47,312 bases of DNA from positions 1-47,312 of the IMG/VR virus record IMGVR_UViG_3300029977_000004, one strand, 5' to 3'. This document shows, in pieces, positions 32,384 to 40,781 of the stretch (the stretch's first letter is position 1; every line of letters begins with the position of its first letter). Source of the stretch: a virus. The position numbers and the translations under genes are program-made. A model generated the notes under the pieces. The model saw only the letters and a list, made by a program, of their open reading frames with translations, was not told the DNA's origin and made no database searches.

Positions 32384-33652
32384 TTATACGGAAACGGTAA
32401 TATCTGATATCTTAAAAATACTAAAATCTGCTCGCAATGAAAAGACAGGACGTTCCCCGTCCCTATCTTTCAAAAACTTACATTTCAATAAACAAGTAGG
32501 AGCTACTTGTAACACGTCGGGATCGTCTATACGGATCGAAAAAACAATGTCGGCATGTTGTATCATCGAAAAAGCGAGGGCAATATCTTGAGCTTCGTAA
32601 AATTCGCGATCGCGCTCAATTGCTTCTCTTCTGACCTGAGCAGCTGTCAAAATAGGAACGTTGTACTTACGAGCAAGGGATCTTACTTTAACAGTCACGG
32701 TGTTCAAACTTTCCCATAAAGATTTGAAAACAGTATCGCTCTTTATAATCGTAAGGTAATCAATAACGACAAAATCAGGTTTAGGCTGAAGTGAAGCTAG
32801 TTTAGAATCTAAATATGAGACCGTACATTCGGGACAATCTACAATATAGAACTTGTTAGGTAAATTTTCCATTTTGCTTATACGTTCTTCTATCTTTTTC
32901 TTTTCTGAAGGGCTAAGATCGTTCGACTTAATCTTTGCGTAAGGAATCCCCGTACATAAAGAATAGAATCGACGCGCAATCTGAACGTAAGGCATTTCTA
33001 TCGAGAAGTAAGCGACATTATAACCTGAAGTAAAAATATTGTACGCGATGTTAAGAAGTAAAGTACTCTTACCTTCGGCAAAACCTGACACTATTATAAT
33101 AAGTTCGCCCGGCCTAAATCCTTTAGTAGCGTTATCAATTACCGAATAGCCCGTTTTAATACCGGTTACGCTTTTGAAGACGGCTTCGTGTACATGTTTA
33201 CTGAACACGTCAACAACTTTCTGATGATCGGTATCAGGAGCCAGCAAAACAACATTCTGAATAGATTCTAAAGCTCTATTTAGATCGCCTTCCTTTAAAC
33301 AATAAACGGCTTTACGTAGAGATGTTGATAGTAGTTTCGACAGATACCTTTCTTTTGCTAAAGCTAAAGTTGTTTCAAAATCTTCGGAAACTTGACTTGA
33401 TAAAACTTGATCTACGAACAACAAGAATTTGGTCCTCTCGTCATCGTCAGAAATGTAAGTATCCGCAAGATACGCCATTAAATTACCGACGTCACTTAGA
33501 TTACCATTAGTAGACGAATTGTATAGAAAATCGAGAAACTGAACGAATCGCTTCTCTTCTTTGGAACTGAACCATCTGAATGAGAGACCTTCCTCTTTTG
33601 CCCTTTGATATAAATTCCGGTTCGTAGCAAGGGCTTTAAGAAAACTTTTCAC
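32384..33652 (-). CDS. DnaB-like replicative helicase
   Basis: The product has 422 residues. The C-terminal 260 residues are a DnaB RecA-like motor: TGYSVIDNATKGFRPGELI, Walker A GFAEGKST, YFSIEMP, a Walker B FVVIDYL, and the later AAQVRREAIERDREF stretch. The N-terminal 140 residues are helical and fit the DnaB N-terminal domain. It unwinds the replication fork as a hexamer. The ATG overlaps the stop of the DnaC-like loader (ATGA), the usual partnership. Confidence 0.9.
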   Translation of the reverse strand: MKSFLKALATNRNLYQRAKEEGLSFRWFSSKEEKRFVQFLDFLYNSSTNGNLSDVGNLMAYLADTYISDDDERTKFLLFVDQVLSSQVSEDFETTLALAKERYLSKLLSTSLRKAVYCLKEGDLNRALESIQNVVLLAPDTDHQKVVDVFSKHVHEAVFKSVTGIKTGYSVIDNATKGFRPGELIIIVSGFAEGKSTLLLNIAYNIFTSGYNVAYFSIEMPYVQIARRFYSLCTGIPYAKIKSNDLSPSEKKKIEERISKMENLPNKFYIVDCPECTVSYLDSKLASLQPKPDFVVIDYLTIIKSDTVFKSLWESLNTVTVKVRSLARKYNVPILTAAQVRREAIERDREFYEAQDIALAFSMIQHADIVFSIRIDDPDVLQVAPTCLLKCKFLKDRDGERPVFSLRADFSIFKISDITVSV

Positions 33653-34263
33653 TTCTTAAACCTCCAATCGGTTACTTTGCGATGATCTATAAAGTAAAAA
33701 CATTCGAAAAGCAAAGAATAAAAACTTTTGCCGAAAATTTCGCCGAGACCGGCCGGATCTAAGAAAGATGTAATTACAGTAGGATTACCTTTGCCGTATC
33801 TTGACTTAATCAAGGCTTCGAATTTATCGATCATAAAAGGAGGAACGTCGTAATGACCGAAATCGTCTACAATAAGGAAATTGTAGTTTTGGAAATAACG
33901 ATTTTCTTTAAAATAATCGAGCGCTTCTAAAAAAGAAACGTAATATACCGAATATTTGGTTTTCCGGATAACCTCTTTAGCGAATAAACAAGCTAAAGCT
34001 GTTTTAGCACTTCCGTGACCACCGTAAATATAAAAACCTTTGCCTCTTATCTTAGGACTATAAATCCCTTTGGTAATAAGAGCATCGATGTACGACAAAA
34101 TCTTCTTTTTGGACGATTCTAATTGAGGACTTTTGAGATCGTCGAGCTCAAGATCGCGATATTGTAAAGGAATATTGGCGTTGACTAGCTCTACGTGCAA
34201 AAAATACTCGTCGCGTTTAGTTTCGTAAATTCTTTTAAGATATTCTATGTCTTCGGGTTTCAT
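33649..34263 (-). CDS. DnaC-like helicase loader (AAA+ ATPase)
   Basis: The product has 204 residues. It has a Walker A motif YGGHGSAKT, in which Ala stands at the usual Gly position before Lys, a Walker B strand FLIVDDFG and a sensor-like VITSFLDPAGL. This matches the DnaC/IstB family of loaders that place DnaB on DNA. The N-terminal 60 residues would bind the helicase. It lies directly before the helicase gene with ATGA overlap, and its own start overlaps the previous stop as TAATG. Confidence 0.85.
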   Translation of the reverse strand: MKPEDIEYLKRIYETKRDEYFLHVELVNANIPLQYRDLELDDLKSPQLESSKKKILSYIDALITKGIYSPKIRGKGFYIYGGHGSAKTALACLFAKEVIRKTKYSVYYVSFLEALDYFKENRYFQNYNFLIVDDFGHYDVPPFMIDKFEALIKSRYGKGNPTVITSFLDPAGLGEIFGKSFYSLLFECFYFIDHRKVTDWRFKK

Positions 34264-34469
34264 TACTTTTTAGGAGATGGTAAGTATAATTTTTTAACAA
34301 TGGCGTATATATGTTTCTCGATACGGCCTAGAATACAATTTGTACAAATGCCAAGGTCAAGTTTTGTCTTAGATGATTGACGAAGACAAACGTTTACATC
34401 CATAAAAGGACACTCGTTCAATTTGACTTGATCTTGTTTGGTTTTTGTTTGATCTTGTCTAACTTTCAT
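34263..34469 (-). CDS. Small cysteine-rich protein
   Basis: The product has 68 residues with four Cys in two groups (ECPFMDVNVC and GICTNC), enough to bind zinc or an iron-sulphur cluster. The N-terminus is Lys/Gln-rich. It is coupled on both sides (TAATG overlaps), and GGAGGT lies upstream of its start. It sits between a phosphoesterase and the helicase loader, so a replication helper is plausible. No family is recognised. Confidence 0.6.
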   Translation of the reverse strand: MKVRQDQTKTKQDQVKLNECPFMDVNVCLRQSSKTKLDLGICTNCILGRIEKHIYAIVKKLYLPSPKK

Positions 34470-35431
34470 TAGAATACCTCCGGTGTTCGTACAACAACGT
34501 CAAGTTCTTTACCGTCGTAATCTTTGATAATAACCCATCCTACTACGGATTGTATCCCTTTTTGTAACAAATATGAACTTTCTCGTTGAAGAGTACCTGC
34601 CATAACAGCATAGTTATTCGGAGGATAGGACCATACACCTAACATGTGCAAATGACCAACAATAAGAAATGTGGGTCGTTCTACCAGATTTCTCAATATC
34701 TTTTGTACCATATATGTCCACGCATATGACGGAGATCCTGACCCATGTACCATAAGAATAGACCATTTGTTTAACGTCAATTTTGCCATATGTCCGTAAT
34801 ATTCGCAATTAACGACTTCACCGGCAATGCGTTTCATAGGATCATGACCTATTTGCCACGAACCTTTCAACTTCTCTTCGTGATTCCCTATAACTAAAAT
34901 TTTACGCATAGATTTAGGTAGCTTATTAAGAAATTTGATCGCGGACTCTTCTTGTTCGTCTATAGACGGTTCTATAATATCCATAGCTTCTACTTTGTAC
35001 ACGCCTAAACCTTGTAACAAATCGCCGGCGTGTAACATAGTCTTAACTTTAAATTTTTCGCAATCCTCGGCAAGTTTATCAAACGCAATAACAGACCATC
35101 CCTTAGACCCGACATGCCAATCGCTTGTTACTAAGATAGGTAGCTCAACTTTGCCCAAGACTTTGTAATATTTATCTTTTTCGAAAGTTCCATACCTTAC
35201 AAGACCTATTTTCTTGACAGTTCCCGAATAAATATGTTTGATATCGTAACCGTCCTTCTCAAGCTCTTTAATAACTTGATCTATAGTGTACTCGGATAAC
35301 AATAAACCTTTATTTTTGAGCTGTTCTTGTATATCTTTTATAGATATCGGGAAAACGCTGTCAATAAGTATACGTAAGATGTGTTTCTTTGCTTCCGTCG
35401 CGGATTGTAATAACAAGTTTTTGATCTTCAT
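34469..35431 (-). CDS. Metallophosphoesterase with N-terminal winged-helix domain
   Basis: The product has 320 residues. Residues 15-75 look like a winged helix (IKDIQEQLKNKGLLLSEY, VIKELEKDGYDI). Residues 93-300 are a calcineurin-like phosphoesterase: TSDWHVGS, LHAGDLLQG, VIGNHEE, MVHGSG and VGHLHMLG, all metal-binding motifs present. The architecture recalls the small subunit of archaeal D-family polymerases and phage nucleases. It could act as a DNA exonuclease or phosphatase in replication. The start at 35431 has GAGAGGG upstream and overlaps the preceding gene by 71 bases. Confidence 0.75.
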   Translation of the reverse strand: MKIKNLLLQSATEAKKHILRILIDSVFPISIKDIQEQLKNKGLLLSEYTIDQVIKELEKDGYDIKHIYSGTVKKIGLVRYGTFEKDKYYKVLGKVELPILVTSDWHVGSKGWSVIAFDKLAEDCEKFKVKTMLHAGDLLQGLGVYKVEAMDIIEPSIDEQEESAIKFLNKLPKSMRKILVIGNHEEKLKGSWQIGHDPMKRIAGEVVNCEYYGHMAKLTLNKWSILMVHGSGSPSYAWTYMVQKILRNLVERPTFLIVGHLHMLGVWSYPPNNYAVMAGTLQRESSYLLQKGIQSVVGWVIIKDYDGKELDVVVRTPEVF

Positions 35432-35882
35432 TTACAACCCTCTCGTACTGAATTTTTTTCTTCGTCAAATAATTTTCGAGGTTCTTCAACCCTATCTTAT
35501 GTCCGTAATACTTCGTTTTACCTACCGAAATATAGTTTTTGAAATAGTCGGACATGGCGCTGCGTAAAGTGGAAAAATTTACGTTTTTGAGTATGTTGCA
35601 TAGTTCGTGCGAAGTAAAAATTTCGTCTTTGTGAGAATAAAAATATGATACGATTCTGACAAGGGTAGGTAGGTTTCTGTATTGATACCATCGATCGAAA
35701 GGAGGCAATTCTCCGCGGTAGGCAAACGCTCTACTTATTCGGTTATAACTTTCTACCTTAAATATTACAACGTAACAACCCCGTAAATCGTAGTTATATA
35801 AACGGGTGGAATATATCGGTACGAATTCGTTATCTTTATCGATACTTTTTTTACGTTTAATAACAATGTCCCGTATGTTCAT
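35361..35882 (-). CDS. DNA-binding winged-helix protein of unknown role
   Basis: The product has 173 residues and follows GGAGG. Residues 92-130 (FTSHELCNILKNVNFSTLRS) have the look of a winged helix, preceded by an aromatic helical region (FDRWYQYRNLPTLVRIVSYF). The C-terminus is basic. It might control transcription or act with the phosphoesterase whose gene it overlaps by 71 bases. No family is recognised. Confidence 0.6.
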   Translation of the reverse strand: MNIRDIVIKRKKSIDKDNEFVPIYSTRLYNYDLRGCYVVIFKVESYNRISRAFAYRGELPPFDRWYQYRNLPTLVRIVSYFYSHKDEIFTSHELCNILKNVNFSTLRSAMSDYFKNYISVGKTKYYGHKIGLKNLENYLTKKKIQYERVVNEDQKLVITIRDGSKETHLTYTY

Positions 35883-35912
35883 TACAATCAGTCCTCCGTA
35901 CAGTTTACAATC

Positions 35913-36755
35913 TTATACAATCTTAGAAGCTTGTTCTAATCCGTGGTAAATACCTTGTCTAATCTTTGAAGGATCAAATTCTAAAGAATCCGATATTTCG
36001 TACTCGGGTTCTATCACTTTTATGTCAATCTTTTTGTAATCTTTGTAAGAACCGAAAGTATCTATAAGATCGTTAATTGTTAACGCCGTTTCTATATCGT
36101 TAATGTAAATTTCGTTCAAAAGGATATCGAGAACGCGCATAAGCACTTCTATAATATTACTGTATCTTTTATACATAGTATTAGGATGTCTCGGAGAACA
36201 TAGTATAACGTAAATCGTATCTGCTCCGAGATCGATAGCTTTCTTCAACGGTATAATATCTCTGACACCACCATCAACCCATTGCTGGTTGGATTTATCA
36301 ACTGTCGTAAAGAATACTGGAATAGTACATGAAGCCAACACATCATCCGCGGTCATATCTTGTTTGTTGACGTAAACGATATTACCGGTCTGTAACGATA
36401 CTTTACCTGCGTAAAAATCGATGGGAGATTTTAGTAATTTATCTTTGGCAAAGAATTTGTTAAGTATCCTCCGGAGACCGTCAAATTCGTAAATACCGTT
36501 TCGTAAGCCCAACAAACATTTTGTATAATTTACAATACTTTTTGTATAAATGTCTGAATCTTTCTTAATATTAAGCCAGATCTCATGTAAAAGATCGATG
36601 TCTTGTTGAGCAACAGCAAGACCTTGTAAAGATCCTGTAGATATGCCTATAACTATATCGGGTGTTATATTCTTAACCTTACATAACCAAATAAGAGCGC
36701 CTACTTGGAAGGCTCCTTTAGCACCGCCACCTGACAGTACAAACGCTGTTTTCAT
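35913..36755 (-). CDS. Patatin-like phospholipase
   Basis: The product has 280 residues from ATG at 36755, which has AGGGAAAG upstream and overlaps the previous stop as ATGA. It begins MKTAFVLSGGGAKGAFQVGAL, with the patatin oxyanion-hole motif GGGAKG, then GISTGS with the nucleophile Ser (GxSxG), and WVDGGV holding the Asp of the dyad. All catalytic parts are intact. It should release fatty acids from lipids at the membrane. In phages such an enzyme might help lysis or alter membranes for takeover or exclusion; which is unknown. Confidence 0.85.
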   Translation of the reverse strand: MKTAFVLSGGGAKGAFQVGALIWLCKVKNITPDIVIGISTGSLQGLAVAQQDIDLLHEIWLNIKKDSDIYTKSIVNYTKCLLGLRNGIYEFDGLRRILNKFFAKDKLLKSPIDFYAGKVSLQTGNIVYVNKQDMTADDVLASCTIPVFFTTVDKSNQQWVDGGVRDIIPLKKAIDLGADTIYVILCSPRHPNTMYKRYSNIIEVLMRVLDILLNEIYINDIETALTINDLIDTFGSYKDYKKIDIKVIEPEYEISDSLEFDPSKIRQGIYHGLEQASKIV

Positions 36756-37417
36756 ACTTTCCCTATAGTAACCCTTGGCGTACAAAATTCTTTTACTTCA
36801 CAATAGTTACATAGTTCTGAAGGTTCAGGTTCTGGTAAAATTCCTTTGTTAATAGCGTTATTTAGTACTTCTAAACGCTCGTGTATGTTTACAGGATCTT
36901 CTTCTACATAAACAACGCTAAATTTTTTGTTAGTAAGAACGATGGCTAATTTTTCGACGGGTAAATCTAACATTTGTTTATAAATGTTAAGTTGACGTCT
37001 ATACCAAGGTTTAACCGACGAACTCGTCTTAAAATCGTATATAGTTTTTGTCTTATAACTGTACAAATCTAACGTACCCGTTAACAGAAAATCACCGAAC
37101 TTTTTCTCCATCTTATATTCAGATAAATATCCCTGTTTAGTTTTAAAATACTCTGATAATCCTTTATGTATAAGAGTACCGTTAACAGCGGCTACGATCG
37201 TATTTATATCTACGAAATAGTCTTTAGTAAACTGTAAAGCTGATCGTCTTAAACAACATGTTATTTGGGAAACCGAAAATTGAGGATGTTCTTCGTAATA
37301 ACGAATTTGGCCGGTAAAATAAACGTCTACGACGAATGACGGAACGCATCTTGTAGCGCATTCTAAACAATCCTTTAACGATACTTTGCCTTGGGAACAG
37401 TTGACTCCTTTAAGCAT
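36752..37417 (-). CDS. Cas4/RecB-like PD-(D/E)XK nuclease with Cys cluster
   Basis: The product has 221 residues. The nuclease core reads GTLIHKGLSEYF, LTGTLDLYSY, TIYDFKTSS and QLNIYKQML, matching the motifs of Cas4 and RecB-family nucleases. C-terminal LCNYCEVKEFC and N-terminal Cys residues could hold an iron-sulphur cluster. N-terminal CLECATRC adds further Cys. It would trim DNA ends. I choose ATG at 37417, about 10 bases after GGTGGG; a GTG at 37432 is possible. No CRISPR array is nearby, so a recombination role is more likely than adaptation. Confidence 0.75.
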   Translation of the reverse strand: MLKGVNCSQGKVSLKDCLECATRCVPSFVVDVYFTGQIRYYEEHPQFSVSQITCCLRRSALQFTKDYFVDINTIVAAVNGTLIHKGLSEYFKTKQGYLSEYKMEKKFGDFLLTGTLDLYSYKTKTIYDFKTSSSVKPWYRRQLNIYKQMLDLPVEKLAIVLTNKKFSVVYVEEDPVNIHERLEVLNNAINKGILPEPEPSELCNYCEVKEFCTPRVTIGKV

Positions 37418-37481
37418 CGCAATTATTCCCACCTTCTAATAATTATAAATGAGATGTCTGTTCTTTGTAGTAAACTTCTAA

Positions 37482-40400
37482 CTAATTTTTGATTAACCAT
37501 AATGCGGATGTTTTCAAGTAAGATGAAATACCTAACTCTTTAGCGTAATCTTTGATTCGTTCAATCATTTCCTCTTTTGTTATATTTGGTTCGCTAAGTC
37601 TTATTTCCTCAACAAATTTTAAAATTTTACCTACCCACGGCCCAGGTGGTAAATTAAACAATCCAAGAATTTCGTCTCCCGTTATGAACCTGGGTTCAAA
37701 AGCTTTTTGATATCTCTCTTTTTGTTCTTTTACCCGTCTTTTCAAATCTTCGAGGTTTTCTAATGATTGTTGAACATATTCACTCTCTGACGACATAACA
37801 TCGATTGTAGCAAATTCTAAAATTTTTTCCAATAAATCTCCCATTTTTGATATAAACCGTCTAATCGCGGCATCGCTCCATTCTTTGGTATATGTGTGTG
37901 GTACCATATGTAAAGAAATCCTTTTTACCACTTCTTCAATAATGTGATTAGGAAATTTTAACCTTTTAAGAATTTCACGAGCTTGTTCACTACTTAAATT
38001 CTCGTGGCCTATAAATCTTGCAACGTTATCTATAATAACTTTCGTTGCTGGTTTTGAGATATCGTGAAGAAGAGCAACAAGCCGGTCTACTAAATCGGCA
38101 TTTGATTTCTCGACAGCATTAAGAATATGAGTCCATACATCCTCTCTGTGATAAGGAGAATCGTGAGAAACGCCGTAAGTTTGAGATAACTCGGGTAAAA
38201 ACTTATCTAGCAAACCTGTTTCTCGTAACAACTCGAAAGCTCTTTTTGGGTTAGGTCCTTCGAGTATTTTTATGAGTTCATCTCTGATCCTCTCAGTTGA
38301 AACAATATCCAACCGGTCCACGTTCTTCTTAATCGCTTCTAACGTTATAGGATCGATATCCATACCGAATTTTACTGCTTGACGTATTGCTCGTAACATC
38401 CTTAACGGATCTTCGAGAAACACAATCTCAGGGTTGTCTGTTGTAGTCCGGATTATACCGTTCTTGATGTCTGTCAAACCCTTACCAGTAGGATCAATGA
38501 TATCAAATGTTTCCAAGTCAAGATATAACGAGTTAATTGTAAAATCTCTTCGGTAAACGTCTTCGTCTAAAGATCCGTAGCTAACAACTGGTTTCCTACT
38601 ATCTGGATCGATGTAAGCTTCTTTCCTAGGAATAATAACATCAACGTTAACACCGTCTATGTTAACTTTACCGGTACCAAACTCTTCAAAGAGAACATAA
38701 TCTTTTAAATCGTATTCTTCTACTAAATGTTTTATGAAATTTGATGTTGCGGACATTCCTTCATCATCTTTTACCACAACTATATCTAGGTCAGATGATG
38801 GTTTTCCCATAACATAGTCACGGACAAATCCACCTGCCGCATATACTTTATATCCGTACTTTTTTGCTACTTTTACAATTTTGTCAATGATCGATTGTAT
38901 CTCAGGACTAATTGGACCTGATTGCTTCAACCACTTTCTTCTTATAGATAAACTACTTTGTTTTTCAAACTCTCCTCGATAACCTTCCCATTTCTTGGCT
39001 GATTCTTGTATTTCAAACGGTATTTTTGATTTGTCGAAGTTTAAATATTCGGAAAATTTGTATGAACATTTAGAATCTGTTGATATACTTTGTATTAATT
39101 CGTTAGGTATTTCTTTACCTAATCTAAGTAGTTTTATAGCAATGCCGTATGAATAATAAGGATCTTTTGACATACCTTGTATTATTTCATTCAGTATATC
39201 TTTACCATATTCAAGCAGTTCTATAGCAAACCGGTATGAACGCCAAGAATCTTTTGATATACTTTGTATTATTTCATTTGGTATTTCTTTATTACGTTCA
39301 AGTAGTTCTATAGCAAAATAGTATGAATATTTAGAATCTTTTGATATACTTTGTATTATTTCATTAGGTATAAAGTTCAGTACTTTGGCGACATTTAAAG
39401 CAATTTTAGGATTTGTTATAGCTTCTTGCCAAATATGTTCTTTAATATCTTCCAAACCTAATTTGTTAGCCGCTATAAACGCGTCCCCCACGAACTCTTG
39501 ATCTAACAGTCTTTCTACAACTTCTCTTATCTCATCTTCTTTACCTTTCCTAAATTGTTTGTTATAAGTTAGAACGAATAGTCTACCTCGATCAGATAAG
39601 GTGTCGTACTCCTTGGCAAAATACTCTGCAAGATGAACTCTATCACGATCACTCATCATATCGGGAGGTATTGATACGGATAAATTCTCTTTAACGAATT
39701 CCATAAACTGTTTGTATCCTATACCTATCTCTTCAAATATTTTCAACAACTCTTGTTCAGGAAATAACAACTTATCGAACGGGTCTCTGATTTCGCCGCC
39801 ATGAGATGCTACAGCGTACGGATATTTGTTTTTGAGAATTACATACAACGGCCCTACTCTCAAATAATCTTTGGCATATTCAAGACTGTATCCGTACTTC
39901 TCTGATCCTGATACGCATACTTCTGTTATATTAAGTAAAGAACAAGTGTCTTGCATAACTTTAGCATCGGTTATCTTTATGATTGTATAAGGAGGTTTAT
40001 CGTAAATAATTTCGGCTCCGGCTGGTAATTTTGACGGATCTGTTAAAGGTTTTAATTGTTTAGGCTCAAACTTGGCTATTATAGGTTGCATAAATTCTAA
40101 GAATTGGTCTACGGTCTTGAACCGGTCTATGTTTTTACCTTCTTCTGGTATGTCTTTTGTCTTCTTAAGTCTATTATGTAACGCTAAAGCTTGTTCTAGT
40201 TTATGTCTTAACGTATCATTCTCCAATATACCAGGTTTATTTTGCTTTCTCAGGTCACGGTCTATTTTAGCTATCCATTTGGTATATTCGGCGTTATTAC
40301 CGGTAGGGTCTAGTTTGTTTAGTTTCCTTACTCGTTCTTCGTCTATACCCATTTGTAAAATATATGGTAGTTTACTTTCTAGATCTGCCGTCTTTAACCA

Positions 40401-40781
40401 TTTATCTCTCGCACTACTTTCTACCTTAAAACTTTGTTCGATTCTGCTCATCAAATCTTGCGGGTCTACTTTCAAAGCGTAATCTGTTGCTGTTTCGTAA
40501 TCACCTGTTGTTCTAACAAAATCCCAGAATTTGTCTACAACATTGGACCAGTGTAAATGAGACTCTAAAGTACGAATAAGGTTTCTCAAATTCTCTTTGC
40601 CAATAACGAATGTAATATAAGGCTCTGCGTGCTCAAATTTTTCAATTAACTCTTTGTAAGGAAACTTTCTGGTTTTCGACAAATACCCTAGTTGTTTAAG
40701 GAAAGGTATAGCATGTTGCAAAAACAACTCTACTTTCTTTCGGTCTATTTTACTCGATCTTTTTAACCATTTATTAATCAT
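37482..40781 (-). CDS. Large multi-domain protein ending in tRNA-nucleotidyltransferase-like and HD domains
   Basis: The product has 1099 residues from ATG at 40781 (ATGA overlap). It begins MINKWLKRSS; KWLK recurs near 127 and 617. Residues 250-350 resemble a domain of phage polyvalent proteins (YLRVGPLYVILKNKYPY, GGEIRDPFD). Residues 473-588 are four 29-residue repeats beginning NEIIQSIS. From about 645 it is a class II nucleotidyltransferase: AAGGFVRD, SSDLDIVV, RRDFTINS, FLEDPLRMLRAIRQ, TERIRDEL, then an HD domain (HREDVWTHI, LLHDISKP). This half resembles CCA-adding enzymes and poly(A) polymerases. Such fusions may enter the cell with the DNA. The substrate is inferred from family. Confidence 0.8.
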   Translation of the reverse strand: MINKWLKRSSKIDRKKVELFLQHAIPFLKQLGYLSKTRKFPYKELIEKFEHAEPYITFVIGKENLRNLIRTLESHLHWSNVVDKFWDFVRTTGDYETATDYALKVDPQDLMSRIEQSFKVESSARDKWLKTADLESKLPYILQMGIDEERVRKLNKLDPTGNNAEYTKWIAKIDRDLRKQNKPGILENDTLRHKLEQALALHNRLKKTKDIPEEGKNIDRFKTVDQFLEFMQPIIAKFEPKQLKPLTDPSKLPAGAEIIYDKPPYTIIKITDAKVMQDTCSLLNITEVCVSGSEKYGYSLEYAKDYLRVGPLYVILKNKYPYAVASHGGEIRDPFDKLLFPEQELLKIFEEIGIGYKQFMEFVKENLSVSIPPDMMSDRDRVHLAEYFAKEYDTLSDRGRLFVLTYNKQFRKGKEDEIREVVERLLDQEFVGDAFIAANKLGLEDIKEHIWQEAITNPKIALNVAKVLNFIPNEIIQSISKDSKYSYYFAIELLERNKEIPNEIIQSISKDSWRSYRFAIELLEYGKDILNEIIQGMSKDPYYSYGIAIKLLRLGKEIPNELIQSISTDSKCSYKFSEYLNFDKSKIPFEIQESAKKWEGYRGEFEKQSSLSIRRKWLKQSGPISPEIQSIIDKIVKVAKKYGYKVYAAGGFVRDYVMGKPSSDLDIVVVKDDEGMSATSNFIKHLVEEYDLKDYVLFEEFGTGKVNIDGVNVDVIIPRKEAYIDPDSRKPVVSYGSLDEDVYRRDFTINSLYLDLETFDIIDPTGKGLTDIKNGIIRTTTDNPEIVFLEDPLRMLRAIRQAVKFGMDIDPITLEAIKKNVDRLDIVSTERIRDELIKILEGPNPKRAFELLRETGLLDKFLPELSQTYGVSHDSPYHREDVWTHILNAVEKSNADLVDRLVALLHDISKPATKVIIDNVARFIGHENLSSEQAREILKRLKFPNHIIEEVVKRISLHMVPHTYTKEWSDAAIRRFISKMGDLLEKILEFATIDVMSSESEYVQQSLENLEDLKRRVKEQKERYQKAFEPRFITGDEILGLFNLPPGPWVGKILKFVEEIRLSEPNITKEEMIERIKDYAKELGISSYLKTSALWLIKN
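39018..39365 (-). repeat. Four tandem 87-base repeats inside the large protein gene
   Basis: Four units of exactly 29 codons follow one another. Each begins with NE[IL]IQ, contains SKD or STD and a paired aromatic (SYYF, SYRF, SYGI, SYKF), and ends near KEIP or KDIL. The predicted form is a helix-turn-helix solenoid. Two related units occur in the small protein encoded at 41743-42225 (RLIQEASKDPAKSYLLAQ and KLIRGISKSPYYSYYF). Base identity between units is high, so expansion is recent. Confidence 0.85.

Noticed and set aside
36752-37417. CRISPR adaptation role for the Cas4-like nuclease
   Set aside because: No cas1, cas2 or repeat array is in the window, and phages often carry Cas4-like recombination nucleases.
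37482-40781. tRNA gene near the nucleotidyltransferase
   Set aside because: I looked in the gaps for cloverleaf patterns with GTTCRA loops and found none convincing; a dedicated tRNA scan would decide.
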